A stretch of 50,760 bases of DNA from Levilinea sp. Its GTDB lineage: Bacteria; Chloroflexota; Anaerolineae; Anaerolineales; Anaerolineaceae. How positions within the stretch are numbered: the first letter of the stretch is position 1; every line of letters begins with the position of its first letter. Location: contig JARKPO010000057.1 in the NCBI GenBank assembly GCA_029975215.1, positions 1-50,760 of the forward strand. The letters run 5' to 3'. Both the position numbers and the translations under genes were made by a program. The notes under the pieces are model-generated. The model ran no database searches, was not told the origin of the DNA, and saw nothing but the letters and a program-made list of their open reading frames with translations. Below are positions 1 to 9,252 of this stretch, piece after piece.

Positions 1-1
1 T

Positions 2-133
2 CAGGTAGATTTGGATACCTGGTTGGTCCATTACAACACCGAGCGACCACACCAGGGTTATCGCAACATGGGACGCCGTCCCATCGATACGATCAATTTA
101 TTCGCTGATCAAAGTGTTAGGAATGAGTCCTAA
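2..133 (+). CDS. IS481-like transposase, C-terminal fragment (cut by window edge)
   Basis: Only the last 43 codons lie in the window, ending with TAA at 131-133. The translation contains WLVHYNTERPHQGY followed by GRRPID, the C-terminal part of an integrase-core (rve, DDE) transposase of the IS481 type, in which the final catalytic Glu region is followed by a YNxxRPHxG stretch. The start and the catalytic core lie outside the window, so it is not possible to say whether the element is intact. An IS3-type transposase is the alternative, because the same tail occurs in that related family. Confidence 0.75.
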   Translation, partial: QVDLDTWLVHYNTERPHQGYRNMGRRPIDTINLFADQSVRNES

Positions 134-216
134 GAATACAAATCATTCATCAGGATCCATCCTCGATTTTCATTCCAGTATACAGAGTTTCCTCGAAATT
201 CCTATGCTCACGGCTC

Positions 217-236
217 AAAAATGAATCCAGGGGACA
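217..236. mobile_element. Possible terminal inverted repeat of the left-hand IS
   Basis: About 100 bases after the transposase stop the sequence ends in GGGGACA (230-236); read inward from the other strand it begins TGTCCCC, a plausible outer end for an IS481-type element. The partner repeat is outside the window, so the boundary is inferred. No gene is seen between 134 and 246. Confidence 0.3.
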
Positions 237-246
237 TCCCTCCGGC

Positions 247-1395
247 CTAAAACTGTCCCTGCATGCTGCTGGCATAGCCGGTCAGTTCCACATACCCCTG
301 CCCGCTCAGCGCCTGGACGCCGCGGCTGCCGCTCACCCGCACCGCCCCTTCCCAATACACAAAGGACAGGCGCAGCTCCTGATCCGCCATCTTCGGTTCA
401 ATACGCAGTTCATAGCCCTCCTCCGGCAGCCGCACCGTCCACCCCGCCGGGTATTGCGCCCCGCTGTGCGGGCTGCGCCAGGTGTCCGTCGCCTCCAAGG
501 AAAAATCCTCCCGCCCCAACACCCGCGTGCTGCCGTCTGGGCGGATCAGCGTGCCGCTGTAGACCGTCTTCTGCGGATCATCGTGCCGCAGGCTGAAGAG
601 CATCAATTCGCTCCCATCCGAAAGCTGAAGGGCGAACCAGTCCCAGCCCACCTGCCCCTCTCCCAGCGCGCTGGTGGAAAACTCGTGATCCATCCAGCTT
701 TCTCCCGCCACCGTGAAAGTCTCTCCGCCCACGCCCACCATGCCCGCGGTGAGCAGGCGCGTCTGGCTGATGTAATACGAGGCGTTGCCCTGGCCGTGCC
801 CCTTGCGGGAAAAGCCCTCCTCCCCCTGCAAAATAGGCCCCTGGCTGTCCTCCAGCGTCAGCGCCAGGGTCACCTCCCCCGCCCGCGCATTCATAGTGTA
901 GCGCCCCTCGCCCACTTGCTCCACGCGCCAATCCTCCAGCCACACGGCAAAACCCGGCTCTCCCTGCGCCCCAGCCAGCCCGGCCCCCCCGCGTGAAAAG
1001 CGCTCAAAAGCAGAAAAGCCGCCCGCGCCCAGGTCGCTCAGCGCCAAATGGGCCATGTACACCTGCCCGCCCGCCCAGGCTGAGGCGCGCTCCGGAATCT
1101 CCGCCGGGGCCGCCAGCCCGCGCCGGAAAAAGGTCAATTGGTAGCCAAATTCGCGCCCATCTTCGGTTTGCAGATTGCCGGTGTAATACCACCACTCCGT
1201 CTGGAACTCCGGGTGCGGGCCGTGATCGCGCGGGAAGGTGAAGGTTCGCCCCGGCTCGGCCTGCGCAAAGCCTGCCGGGTTGGCGGGAAGCCCCACCAGC
1301 CCGCCCTGCGCCGTCTGCACAGGCCGCGGGCGCAGGCCCAGCCACACCCCCAGCACCACCACAACCACTGCCAGCCACCACCATCGTCTCATCAT
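247..1395 (-). CDS. AttH-like lipocalin-fold secreted protein (CrtC/AttH family)
   Basis: 382 residues. An N-terminal hydrophobic segment (about residues 5-21) acts as signal or anchor. The mature part opens with the AttH hallmark FPRDHGPHPEFQTEWWYYTGNL-like stretch near residues 54-75, and a second conserved region, SWMDHEFSTS, lies near residue 235. This family (hydroxyneurosporene hydratase/AttH, double lipocalin-like barrel) is usually encoded with an ATPase and an FtsX-type permease, as here: the gene starts 6 bases after the permease stop. It probably acts outside the membrane with the transporter, handling a hydrophobic ligand; the substrate is unknown. The start is the first of two adjacent ATGs, with GAGG just upstream. 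The 3' end lies only about 10 bases from the presumed IS boundary, but the protein looks complete. Confidence 0.85.
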   Translation of the reverse strand: MMRRWWWLAVVVVVLGVWLGLRPRPVQTAQGGLVGLPANPAGFAQAEPGRTFTFPRDHGPHPEFQTEWWYYTGNLQTEDGREFGYQLTFFRRGLAAPAEIPERASAWAGGQVYMAHLALSDLGAGGFSAFERFSRGGAGLAGAQGEPGFAVWLEDWRVEQVGEGRYTMNARAGEVTLALTLEDSQGPILQGEEGFSRKGHGQGNASYYISQTRLLTAGMVGVGGETFTVAGESWMDHEFSTSALGEGQVGWDWFALQLSDGSELMLFSLRHDDPQKTVYSGTLIRPDGSTRVLGREDFSLEATDTWRSPHSGAQYPAGWTVRLPEEGYELRIEPKMADQELRLSFVYWEGAVRVSGSRGVQALSGQGYVELTGYASSMQGQF

Positions 1396-1401
1396 ACAGC
1401 C

Positions 1402-3968
1402 TCATTCATAGCGAATCACCTCAGCCGCCGGCATGCGCCCCAGGCGGTATGCCGGAAGTATCCCCGCCAGCAGCGCGGCCAACAGCGCCCAGCCGAAAGC
1501 GGTTAAGAACGCTTCCGGGCGAATATCCAGTTGCAGTGTCCAGCCGAAGGAACGCTGGTTGATCACATACACCAGCACCAGGGCCAGCGCATACCCCGTG
1601 GGCATGGCCAGCAGACCGGCGGTCATACCCATCAGCCCCGTTTCCAGCATCACCAGTTTCCACAGCTGCCCGCCGCTCAGCCCCAAGGCCCGCAGAATGC
1701 CCACCTCACGCTGTTTCTCAAATTGCAGCAGCAGCAAGGTGTTGAGCACGCCGATAAAAGCCACCACTGTGGCCAAAAGCCGCAGCGCCAGGGTGATGGC
1801 AAAGGTGCGGTCAAACACCGCCAAAACGTCCGCACGCAGAGTCTGGTTGGAACGTACCAGCAGACGCTGCTGACCGCCCAGCGCGCTTTGCAGCTCGCGC
1901 GCCCATCCGTCGGCCTCCACCCCTGCTCCCAGGCGCAAGTCCAGGGCCGTCACACTCTCATCCGACCAGTAACGCTGGTACACCGCCCGTGACATAAGCA
2001 GGCTGCCCTCACTGTTGGCGTAATCATAAAACACCGCCGCCACCGGAAACGCCACCCAGCCCTGGCGGGTGTTCAGACGCAGCGCCGTGCCTGCTTCCAT
2101 CAGGCCCAGCCGGCGCGCCAGCGGCTCCGAAACGGCCACCGAACCCGCCTGCATGGCCTGCCACAGCTGCCCGCGCGGCACAAACAAAGTCTGATAATAT
2201 CGTTCGTTTTCAATGCCGGCGTTGTCCATCGCCGAAACGTGCACATTGCCCTGCTCCCCATCCAAAATCGTCGAGCGAGTCACATACATGCGCTCCACCC
2301 CCGGCCAGTTCCGCGCCGTTTCCACCACCTGCGGGTCCAACGCCGTCATCGGCGTGGTTCCTGTGGTGCTGGGAACCGAAACGTACACATCCCCCATCAG
2401 GGTGCTCGCCAGCCAAACTTGCACTGTGTGGCGGAAGGAGTCAATCATCAGCGTCATGCCAATCGTCACCGCCACCGCCACCATCAAGGCCGCCACCGCC
2501 ACCGAGGTGCGGCTGAGGGCGTTCACCAGGTTGCGCGGGGCCATCTGCCCCAAAAAGCCGGAAAGCCGCCCCAAAAGCGGGGCCGCAGCGCGCATCAGCC
2601 CCACCAGGCTGATGGCCGCCAGCAGGGCAAACCCCACCAGCACAGCGGTCAGCCCGCCAAAGCCGGTCAGAATGCTGTTCCCCGGTAGTTGAAAGGCCCC
2701 CACCCCCAAAAGCATAGCCCCCACCCCTGCCAGCGACGTCCACACCACCGCCCGACGCGCCTTGGATTCCAGCCCGGAGCGCGACAGCGCCAGCCGCGGG
2801 GCCACGCTGGCCGCCTCCCAGGCGGGCAAAAGCGCCGCTGCTGTGGTGGCCAAAATCCCAATCACCCCGCCTTTCACCAGGCTGGCCGCGGGAACCCCCA
2901 CCTCGCGCACCGTGGTGGCAAAGTACAGGTCATTGATCGTCTGTGTCACCATCCCCACCGTCTGCCGCCCCATCCACACCCCCAGCAGCATCCCCAGGCC
3001 GGCCCCCAGCACGCCCACCGTCACCCCCTCCGAGAGCACCATCCAGAACACCTCGCGCCGCGTGGTGCCCAAACAGCGCAGCGTGCCGAACAGCTCGCGG
3101 CGCTGCACCACCGAAAACGTCATTGTGTTGTAGATCAGAAACAGACCCACTACCAGTGCCAGCAGGCTCAAAGCCGAAAGGTTCAGCTGAAATGCCGCCG
3201 TCATCTGCTCCACCGCCTGGCTGCGCTCGGCCACCGGCCCCAGGCGCATCCCCGCCGGAAGCATCCCCGCCACCTGCGTCAGCACGGCCGTCTGCCCCTC
3301 CGGCACAATCAATTCAATGCTGTCCAATCGTCCCAGGCGGCCGGTGACTTCCTGCGCCGTGGCAATATCCGCCAGCAGCACGCCGTCCAGAGCGCGGCGC
3401 GTCAGCGCGTCGGGAGGGTCCAGCAGCCCGGCGATGACCATTTCGGTTTGCCGCCCGGCCACTTCCACGCGAAAGCGGTCGCCCACCCCCAGCCCGTAGC
3501 GGTCCGCGCTCTCGCGCAGCAGCAGAACCGTGCGCGGCTGGAGGAAAAAGGTGCTCAACGCCTCCACCGGCAGCGCCCCGCCCGCGCTGACATAGCTGCG
3601 GAAGGGTGCTTCAGCGAAGCTGTCCACCCCCAAAAGCTGCAAAGGCCGGTTTCCCAGCGTCTCGGAAAACACCGTCTCAGATACCACCGGAGCCAGGGGA
3701 ATGCCCAGCCCGGCCCGCCGCAGCCGCACGTAAATCTCCTCGTCCATTCCTTCCGGCCCACCGCGGATCTGGTGCGTGGCCCGCCCCACCACAGCCTCCG
3801 TGCTCAGTTCAAAGGCGCGGCTGGCGCTGGCGTTGGCCAGGTCAATCGCCACCATCACCGCCACGCCCAGGGCAATCCCCAGCACCATTAAGAGGCTCTG
3901 CCAGCGGTGCCGCGCCAGATAGCGCCAGCCCACCAGCCACAGGCCCGCCGGCATCCACACCTTTGGCC

Positions 3969-3972
<4 letters not shown>
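1402..3972 (-). CDS. ABC transporter permease, double FtsX domain (AttF/G-like fusion)
   Basis: 856 residues with an N-terminal membrane helix (about 16-43), a periplasmic MacB-like domain, a block of three helices (about 260-390), a second four-helix region (about 410-515), a second periplasmic part, and three C-terminal helices (about 735-850). This is the duplicated FtsX layout of LolC/E- and MacB-type lipoprotein or lipid-extruding transporters. Typical FtsX text is visible: [16 protein letters not shown] in the first half and [15 protein letters not shown] in the second. The ATG overlaps the stop of the ATPase gene (ATGA, 3969-3972), implying translational coupling, and AttH follows. In AttEFGH systems the two permease halves can be separate; here they form one chain. 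Confidence 0.9.
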
Positions 3973-4649
<677 letters not shown>

Positions 4650-4681
4650 CCAGCGCTCCCAATTCGCAGTACTTTTGTCCA

Positions 4682-4710
4682 ATTGTACCCTCCTGGAAGC
4701 CCCGTGTAAA
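4682..4710 (-). promoter_or_regulatory. Promoter of the AttEFGH-like operon
   Basis: On the minus strand TTTACA (4705-4710) and TACAAT (4682-4687) are separated by exactly 17 bases, close to the sigma70 consensus. Transcription would begin about 25 bases before the ATPase start codon. Confidence 0.75.
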
Positions 4711-4720
4711 ATCTTTGTAT

Positions 4721-4754
4721 AAAAACAGCAGCCTGGCAAATTGCGCCAGGCTGC
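4721..4754 (-). terminator. Rho-independent terminator of the CorA gene
   Basis: Perfect 10-bp stem GCAGCCTGGC/GCCAGGCTGC (4728-4737 and 4745-4754) with a 7-base loop. On the minus strand it is followed by TGTTTTT. It separates corA from the AttEFGH-like operon promoter a few bases further on. Confidence 0.85.
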
Positions 4755-4781
4755 GGTACGTGTCGAGTTGATTGCGGCGGC

Positions 4782-5714
4782 TTAGAACCAGTCGCGCTTG
4801 ACGAATATGGCCACGACAACAAAGGAAGTCACGGCTATAGCCGCCAGAATCGCCAGGAAGGTCCAGCGCCATTGATCCCCTGGCAGACTAACGTTCATCC
4901 CATAAAAACTGGTGATGATGGTTGGAATGCTGAGCACAATGGTTACCGACGCCAGGAATTTCATCACTACGTTCAGATTGTTGGAGATAATCGAAGCGAA
5001 AGCATCCATCATCGAACTCAGAATGTTGCTGGAAATGTTGACCATTTCAATCGCCTGCTGGTTCTCAGTGATCACATCCTCCAGCAAATCTTCATCTTCG
5101 GGGTACATGCGGAACATCTGCCCCCGCTGCAAGCGCTCCAGCACCAACTGGTTGCCGCGCAGCGCAGTGGTGAAGTACACCAGACTCTTCTGATACTTCA
5201 GCAGATCCAGCACCTCTTTGTTGCGCATGGAAGCCTGCAGCCGGTCTTCCAAAACATCCACCGTTTTATTGATCTCGCGTAGATCCAACAAGTATTTGCT
5301 GGCTGTGTGCAGCAGCAGGCGCAGCACAAAGCGGTAGCGTTTGGCCGTGGACAGGCCGCGGATGCGCCCGCTGGCGAACTCCTGCAAAATATCGTTCTGC
5401 CGGCGGCACACTGTCAGCATAAAGCGGTCGGTCAGAATAATCCCTAAAGGTATCGTCCCAAAGGGCACATCCGCTTTATCGCTTTCATAGAACGGAATAC
5501 GGATCAAAATCAGGGTGGTTCCGTCGTCCTCGCGCTCCGTGCGGGAGCGTTCGTCCAGGTCCAACGGGTAGGTGATAAAATCCTGGGGAACCCCCAGAGC
5601 AGTCAACCGCTCAATTTCATCCGTGGTGGGGTCCACCGCGTGAATCCAGCAGTTTTGGGTCACATCGCCAATCACTTCCAGGCGATTCTCCGCGCTTTTC
5701 AAGAAGGTGATCAT
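4782..5714 (-). CDS. corA: CorA-family divalent metal (Mg) transporter
   Basis: 310 residues. The long N-terminal cytoplasmic part (about 1-245) holds the helical funnel. Two C-terminal membrane helices follow, the first ending in the family-defining GMN motif (SFYGMNVSLPG), which forms the ion selectivity filter; the protein ends with the basic tail KRDWF. The pentameric family carries Mg, and sometimes Co or Ni, into the cell. ATG at 5712-5714 is preceded by GGGAGG. Single-gene unit with its own -10 box and terminator, divergent from ssrA. Relatives that export Zn or other divalent ions cannot be excluded from sequence alone. Confidence 0.88.
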   Translation of the reverse strand: MITFLKSAENRLEVIGDVTQNCWIHAVDPTTDEIERLTALGVPQDFITYPLDLDERSRTEREDDGTTLILIRIPFYESDKADVPFGTIPLGIILTDRFMLTVCRRQNDILQEFASGRIRGLSTAKRYRFVLRLLLHTASKYLLDLREINKTVDVLEDRLQASMRNKEVLDLLKYQKSLVYFTTALRGNQLVLERLQRGQMFRMYPEDEDLLEDVITENQQAIEMVNISSNILSSMMDAFASIISNNLNVVMKFLASVTIVLSIPTIITSFYGMNVSLPGDQWRWTFLAILAAIAVTSFVVVAIFVKRDWF

Positions 5715-5765
5715 CCCGACATCCTCCCAGTATTGAAAAATGTGCCGCCTAAGCGCGCAAGTTTA

Positions 5766-5771
5766 ATTGTA
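5766..5771 (-). promoter_or_regulatory. -10 box for corA
   Basis: TACAAT on the minus strand, about 45 bases before the GGAGG of corA. No convincing -35 is seen at 16-18 bases. It lies back to back with the ssrA -10 box. Confidence 0.45.
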
Positions 5772-5793
5772 CCCCCGTCCCCTCAAAATCAGG

Positions 5794-5799
5794 TATAAT
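5794..5799 (+). promoter_or_regulatory. -10 box for ssrA (tmRNA)
   Basis: Perfect TATAAT, 11 bases before the first base of the mature tmRNA. A -35 element is not obvious (TTGTAC at 5768 would give a 20-base spacer). Confidence 0.6.
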
Positions 5800-5810
5800 T
5801 GGATTAGCTC

Positions 5811-6203
5811 GGGGATGACAGGCTTCGACGGGAGAGGCTGGCCCCGGATTGCGAGCCGAGAGGTGCCGACCTCGTAAAATCAGCACAAAACATTAAGTGC
5901 CAACCGCACTTCCTACGCTGCTATGCCCCTCGCCGCCTAGGCGATGAGCTAGCGCATGGCCCCTCGATGGGCCACGTCTGCCCGCTGCCGCGCTCTGACC
6001 GGCGCGGACCAGGCGAGACAATGCCAGAGTGCTGCGCGGAACGCCGCAATCCGCGCATAAGCAGGGCTTTCGGGCTCGAGTGGCTGGCTACCGGCGGGGA
6101 CTGTTACCCCACCTGCCGCATGCGAGATTAACGGAGTGACTACGCTCGTAGCATATTCGAGGGTCGATTCTTTCGGACGCGGGTTCGATTCCCGCCATCT
6201 CCA
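5811..6203 (+). ncRNA. ssrA: Transfer-messenger RNA (tmRNA)
   Basis: Begins GGGGATGACAGGCTTCGACG, the classical tmRNA 5' end, and finishes with a T-arm (GGGTTCGATTCCC) and the acceptor strand CATCTCC (6196-6202), which pairs with GGGGATG including one G-U pair. The RNA rescues stalled ribosomes with SmpB and tags the incomplete protein for proteolysis. The acceptor end is followed by A at 6203 and then CTG, so the terminal CCA is apparently not encoded and must be added. The open frame predicted on the opposite strand here is a shadow. Confidence 0.95.
5899..5940 (+). other. tmRNA tag-peptide reading frame
   Basis: Resume codon GCC followed by an open frame encoding ANRTSYAAMPLAA and ending with TAG. 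The hydrophobic, Ala-rich end is what ClpXP-type proteases recognise. Typical placement, about 90 bases into the RNA. Confidence 0.85.
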
Positions 6204-6219
6204 CTGCCCCCAAGCACAC

Positions 6220-6244
6220 AAAAACTGGCGGTCAGCCAGTTTTT
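6220..6244. terminator. Bidirectional terminator between ssrA and the pyruvate kinase homologue
   Basis: Stem ACTGGC/GCCAGT (6224-6229, 6235-6240) with a 5-base loop, flanked by A's on the left and T's on the right, so it gives a U-tract in both directions and serves both converging units. Confidence 0.8.
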
Positions 6245-6254
6245 GGTTTAAGTC

Positions 6255-7241
6255 TCAGGCGGCTTCCTGCCGAAACAACGCCGCCGTGCGCACACTTTCC
6301 ACCGGGTACGCCCCCACAGCGGTTTCATCCGAAAGCACCAGCCCACGGTAGCCCTGGGCCAGGGACGCGTAGATGGTGGTGATTTCGGAGCGGGTCGGCT
6401 CGGCGTGCGCGGTCATATGCTCCAGCACCTGCCCGGCCAGCACCGCTGGAACAGGCAGAATACGCACCTCCTGGGTAAATTCCCAGGCAGCCTCGGCCAT
6501 GCCGCGCAGTCCCAGCTCGGCTCCCAAATCACCGCGGCACAGCCACAGCCTATCCGCTGCGCTGGCAATTTCCGCCGCCCCTTCCACCGCCGAACGCCGC
6601 TCCAGCTTGGCAATCAATTGCGTCTGCGGGTCAAAAATCTGCCGGTAGCGGCGCATCTCCACTGCATCTTTTACGTAAGAAACCGCATACCCCACCCAGG
6701 GCAGGCTGCGCGTGCGTTCCACCACGGTCTGGTCGCGGTCGCCCAACTGCTCCACTCGCTGGCTCGCCCCTCCCAGGGTGATCCCCTTACGCGGCACGAT
6801 CTCGCCGCCCACTCCCACCCGCGCGCGCACGCGATCCGCCTCGGCTGTGAGCACCTCCAGCACAATGCGGGCGTCGTTCAGCACCACCCACCCATCCGAT
6901 TGTGCCGCCGCGGCAAAGAAATCTGCGTGGGGAACCGGCAGGCAGCCGCGTTCGGTGCATTCAGCCCCGCGAATCAGCATCACCTCCTGCCCCGGCTGCA
7001 AAGTGAAGGGAGAAAACTCCCCCAACCGCCATTTGCTGCCCTGCAGGTCCAAAATCACCCGCATATCCGGCTGTTCACGTGTACAGAAGGCTTCCAGCTT
7101 CTCCAGCCAGCCGTCCAGTTGACCCGCGTCCAGGTGAGAAGTGTTCAGTCGGAAGCTGCTGGCCCCCGCGGCGGTCATCGCCCGCCAGGTTTCGGGCGCG
7201 GCGCTGGCCGGGCCCAGGGACGCAATGATCTCATAATTCAT
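6255..7241 (-). CDS. Pyruvate kinase homologue, barrel domain only
   Basis: 328 residues, against about 470 or more for ordinary pyruvate kinase. The (beta/alpha)8 barrel and a shortened B domain are present; the C-terminal allosteric domain is absent. Recognisable motifs: RLNTSH, DLQGSKWR, the active-site AKLERRSAVE (Lys and Glu kept), CRGDLGAELG (metal-binding Asp kept), PTRSE, and LSDETAVGAYP for the usual LSGETAxGxYP. The normally conserved ATQ of the ATQMLE motif reads AGQ (VLAGQVLEHM), so the catalytic Thr seems lost. Last gene of an MFS-HAD-PK operon; the stop of the HAD gene is 2 bases away and GGGAGA precedes the ATG. Whether it phosphorylates ADP is uncertain. Confidence 0.8.
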   Translation of the reverse strand: MNYEIIASLGPASAAPETWRAMTAAGASSFRLNTSHLDAGQLDGWLEKLEAFCTREQPDMRVILDLQGSKWRLGEFSPFTLQPGQEVMLIRGAECTERGCLPVPHADFFAAAAQSDGWVVLNDARIVLEVLTAEADRVRARVGVGGEIVPRKGITLGGASQRVEQLGDRDQTVVERTRSLPWVGYAVSYVKDAVEMRRYRQIFDPQTQLIAKLERRSAVEGAAEIASAADRLWLCRGDLGAELGLRGMAEAAWEFTQEVRILPVPAVLAGQVLEHMTAHAEPTRSEITTIYASLAQGYRGLVLSDETAVGAYPVESVRTAALFRQEAA

Positions 7242-7243
7242 GC

Positions 7244-7906
7244 CTAATCTCCCGCCACAGCCTCAGGGCACAGGGTCTCCTCCGCCCAGGCATAAAAATC
7301 CGCCAACCGCGTAAAGATCACCCGCGCGGGGCCGGGGTCATCAGCGCGCAAATTGGTGGTCTTGGCCCAGGCCGCCCCCACCGGAACCATACCCACCGCA
7401 GCCGCCGACTGCATATCGTAGACCGTGTCGCCGATGTAGGCGCACTCTTCCGCGCGCAGCCCCAACCGTGCCAGAGCCAGGCGCATGGAGGTGGGCTTAT
7501 CCGCCTGTTCTCGGCTGCCGGCCTCCACCACCGGGAAAAAGTCCTGCACTCCCAGCGCCTTCAGGGCAATTTCTGCCCCGCGCGCGCCCTTGCCGGTCAC
7601 CACTCCCATCGGAACCCCGGCATTCTGCAGGCGGGTCAACAGTTCCCGCATCCCCGGAAAGACCTCGCGCAGATCCTGGTGCAAATCCTCAAACACGCGA
7701 AAATACACCGTTTCTGCCTGGGACAAGTGCGGCACCATGCGGTCCAAAATACCCTCTTCGCTCACCCCAAAATACCGCGTAATCTGCGGCGCAGGCAGCC
7801 ATTCGCCGGTCAGTTCCTGCAAAGCCACCTGAAAAGCGCGCAGGCACAATTCCAGCGAATCCACCAGCGTACCGTCAATATCAAATAAAACCCCACGTAC
7901 CTTCAT
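7244..7906 (-). CDS. HAD-superfamily hydrolase (phosphoglycolate phosphatase-like)
   Basis: 220 residues from ATG 7906, chosen because AGAGGTG lies 5 bases upstream. An in-frame ATG at 7924 overlaps the stop of the MFS gene (ATGA) and could add 6 residues. HAD motif I is FDIDGTLVDS, motif II is VTGKG, and motif III/IV is the lysine-containing DKPT region followed by YIGDTVYDMQSA. The helical cap between about residues 15 and 85 matches Gph/PGMB-type phosphatases. It probably dephosphorylates a small sugar-phosphate-like compound, perhaps linked to the substrate of the neighbouring transporter. Confidence 0.88.
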   Translation of the reverse strand: MKVRGVLFDIDGTLVDSLELCLRAFQVALQELTGEWLPAPQITRYFGVSEEGILDRMVPHLSQAETVYFRVFEDLHQDLREVFPGMRELLTRLQNAGVPMGVVTGKGARGAEIALKALGVQDFFPVVEAGSREQADKPTSMRLALARLGLRAEECAYIGDTVYDMQSAAAVGMVPVGAAWAKTTNLRADDPGPARVIFTRLADFYAWAEETLCPEAVAGD

Positions 7907-7920
7907 GTTCACCTCTGATT

Positions 7921-9126
7921 TCATTTACTACCGCCAACACTGCTGCCAGCTCCCAATTTTACACCCTCCCGGGAAGGTCGGGGGTGGTTTTGTCGTTGAA
8001 TGTAAACAAACAGGCCCAGGGCCGTGCAGAGCAGCAGCGGCACCAACCAAAAAGCCGTGCGCAGGTCCAGCGCGTCGGCCAGGGCACCCAAGAGCAGCGG
8101 CAGCCCCAAAATGGCCGTGCCGGAGGCCAGCGCGGCCCGCGCGCTGCCCTGATCCGCAGCCTCGCCTGCCGCCGCAAGGGCTGAGGACAGAGCCAACGGG
8201 TACAGATTGGCCACCCCCAGACCGGTCAAGAAAAAGCCCACCAGCGCCGGCACAACCGCCCCGCCGATGAACAGCCCAAAACCCGCAGCCGCCGCGGCCA
8301 GCGAGCCCAAAAACATCCAGCGCGGGGCTGCCCAACGCAGCATACGGCTGCCCAGCCAGCGCCCCAGCAGCATGGCCCCCAGGTACAGCGTGCCGGTCAG
8401 GGCCGCGTCCGCGCGCTTCAACCCCACCACCTGTTCCATAAAGTTCGCCCCCCAATACACCATGCAGAACTCCACCGAAACCACCAAAAAGATCAGCACC
8501 CACGCCAGCCAAAAAGCTCCCGAAAGTTTCCGGCGCACGGAAGTGCTCTGTGCAGGTAAGGCCGCCCCGCCCTGGGCTTTGCCCCGCAGCCCCAACCACA
8601 GCCCCAGCAGCAGCACCGGCGCCGCAAACACAGCCGCCCGCCAGCCCCAGGCGCTGCGCGCCAGCATGCCCACCGCAAAGGGCGCAGCCATTCCCGCCAG
8701 GCTGCCGGCCACGTTCAGCTCGGTCAGCGCGATGGCCCGCTGTTTGCCGTAACGTGCCGAAAGCAGCCCTGGGATCGTGGTGAGGGTCAGCGACCCCAAA
8801 AATCCCATCGTCAGCGCGGCCCCAATCGTCACCCAGGGGCTTCGCCCCAGCCCCAGGCCCAAAGCTGCCGTGCCCATACCGGCGGATCCCCACCAGATGG
8901 TGGCCAGCGGGCCAAAACGGCGCAGCACCCGCTCCGCCACCAGCCCCGCCCCCAGCATCCCCACCGCAAACGCGCTGAAATGCAGGCTGGCCAGGGTGTA
9001 ACTGGCGTGCAGTTCATCGCGTAAATAAGGCGTCACCGGCCCCAATATATCCATCAAATAGGCGTAATAGCCCAACAGCAGATAGCACAACCAGGTGATC
9101 GAGTCCCGCACAAAACGTTGGCCCAT
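7921..9126 (-). CDS. Major facilitator superfamily transporter
   Basis: 401 residues with about 12 predicted hydrophobic helices in two bundles of six, separated near residue 190. Start ATG at 9124-9126 with AAGGA 7 bases before it; an in-frame ATG 8 codons upstream lacks such a site. The fold is that of a proton-coupled symporter or antiporter; the substrate cannot be read from sequence. It heads a three-gene operon with the HAD phosphatase and PK homologue and is divergent from a DeoR regulator, which commonly controls sugar uptake genes; a sugar or sugar-phosphate substrate is therefore an inference from context. Confidence 0.85.
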   Translation of the reverse strand: MGQRFVRDSITWLCYLLLGYYAYLMDILGPVTPYLRDELHASYTLASLHFSAFAVGMLGAGLVAERVLRRFGPLATIWWGSAGMGTAALGLGLGRSPWVTIGAALTMGFLGSLTLTTIPGLLSARYGKQRAIALTELNVAGSLAGMAAPFAVGMLARSAWGWRAAVFAAPVLLLGLWLGLRGKAQGGAALPAQSTSVRRKLSGAFWLAWVLIFLVVSVEFCMVYWGANFMEQVVGLKRADAALTGTLYLGAMLLGRWLGSRMLRWAAPRWMFLGSLAAAAAGFGLFIGGAVVPALVGFFLTGLGVANLYPLALSSALAAAGEAADQGSARAALASGTAILGLPLLLGALADALDLRTAFWLVPLLLCTALGLFVYIQRQNHPRPSREGVKLGAGSSVGGSK

Positions 9127-9140
9127 AAAATATCCTTGTA

Positions 9141-9220
9141 ATTCGTGCAATTTCGTGTAAAATACGTATGTATCAAGAGTTTATGTTGATTTTCGTGCAT
9201 TGTCAAGGGATTTCATGCAA
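9141..9220. promoter_or_regulatory. Four direct repeats, putative DeoR-regulator operator
   Basis: Ten-base boxes of the form TTTCGTGCAA occur at 9141-9150 (ATTCGTGCAA), 9151-9160 (TTTCGTGTAA), 9191-9200 (TTTCGTGCAT) and 9211-9220 (TTTCATGCAA). They share one orientation and start 10, 40 and 20 bases apart, so all lie on one helix face. They fill the region between the MFS operon and the DeoR-type gene, a natural position for autoregulation and control of both units. Confidence 0.65.
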
Positions 9221-9252
9221 GTAACCGCAAACCTACTCAGCGAGGTGTCCTG

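Noticed and set aside
2689..3891. 400-residue plus-strand open frame opposite the FtsX permease
   Set aside because: It is rich in His, Gln, Pro and Arg with no domain, and lies antisense to a permease with clear membrane helices; this is a GC-rich shadow frame.
5949..6221. 90-residue minus-strand open frame
   Set aside because: It covers the 3' part of tmRNA; structure and conserved ends prove the RNA.
9141..9220. CRISPR array
   Set aside because: The repeats are only 10 bases with irregular 0-, 30- and 10-base gaps; nowhere in the window did I see regular 25-40-base repeats with spacers.
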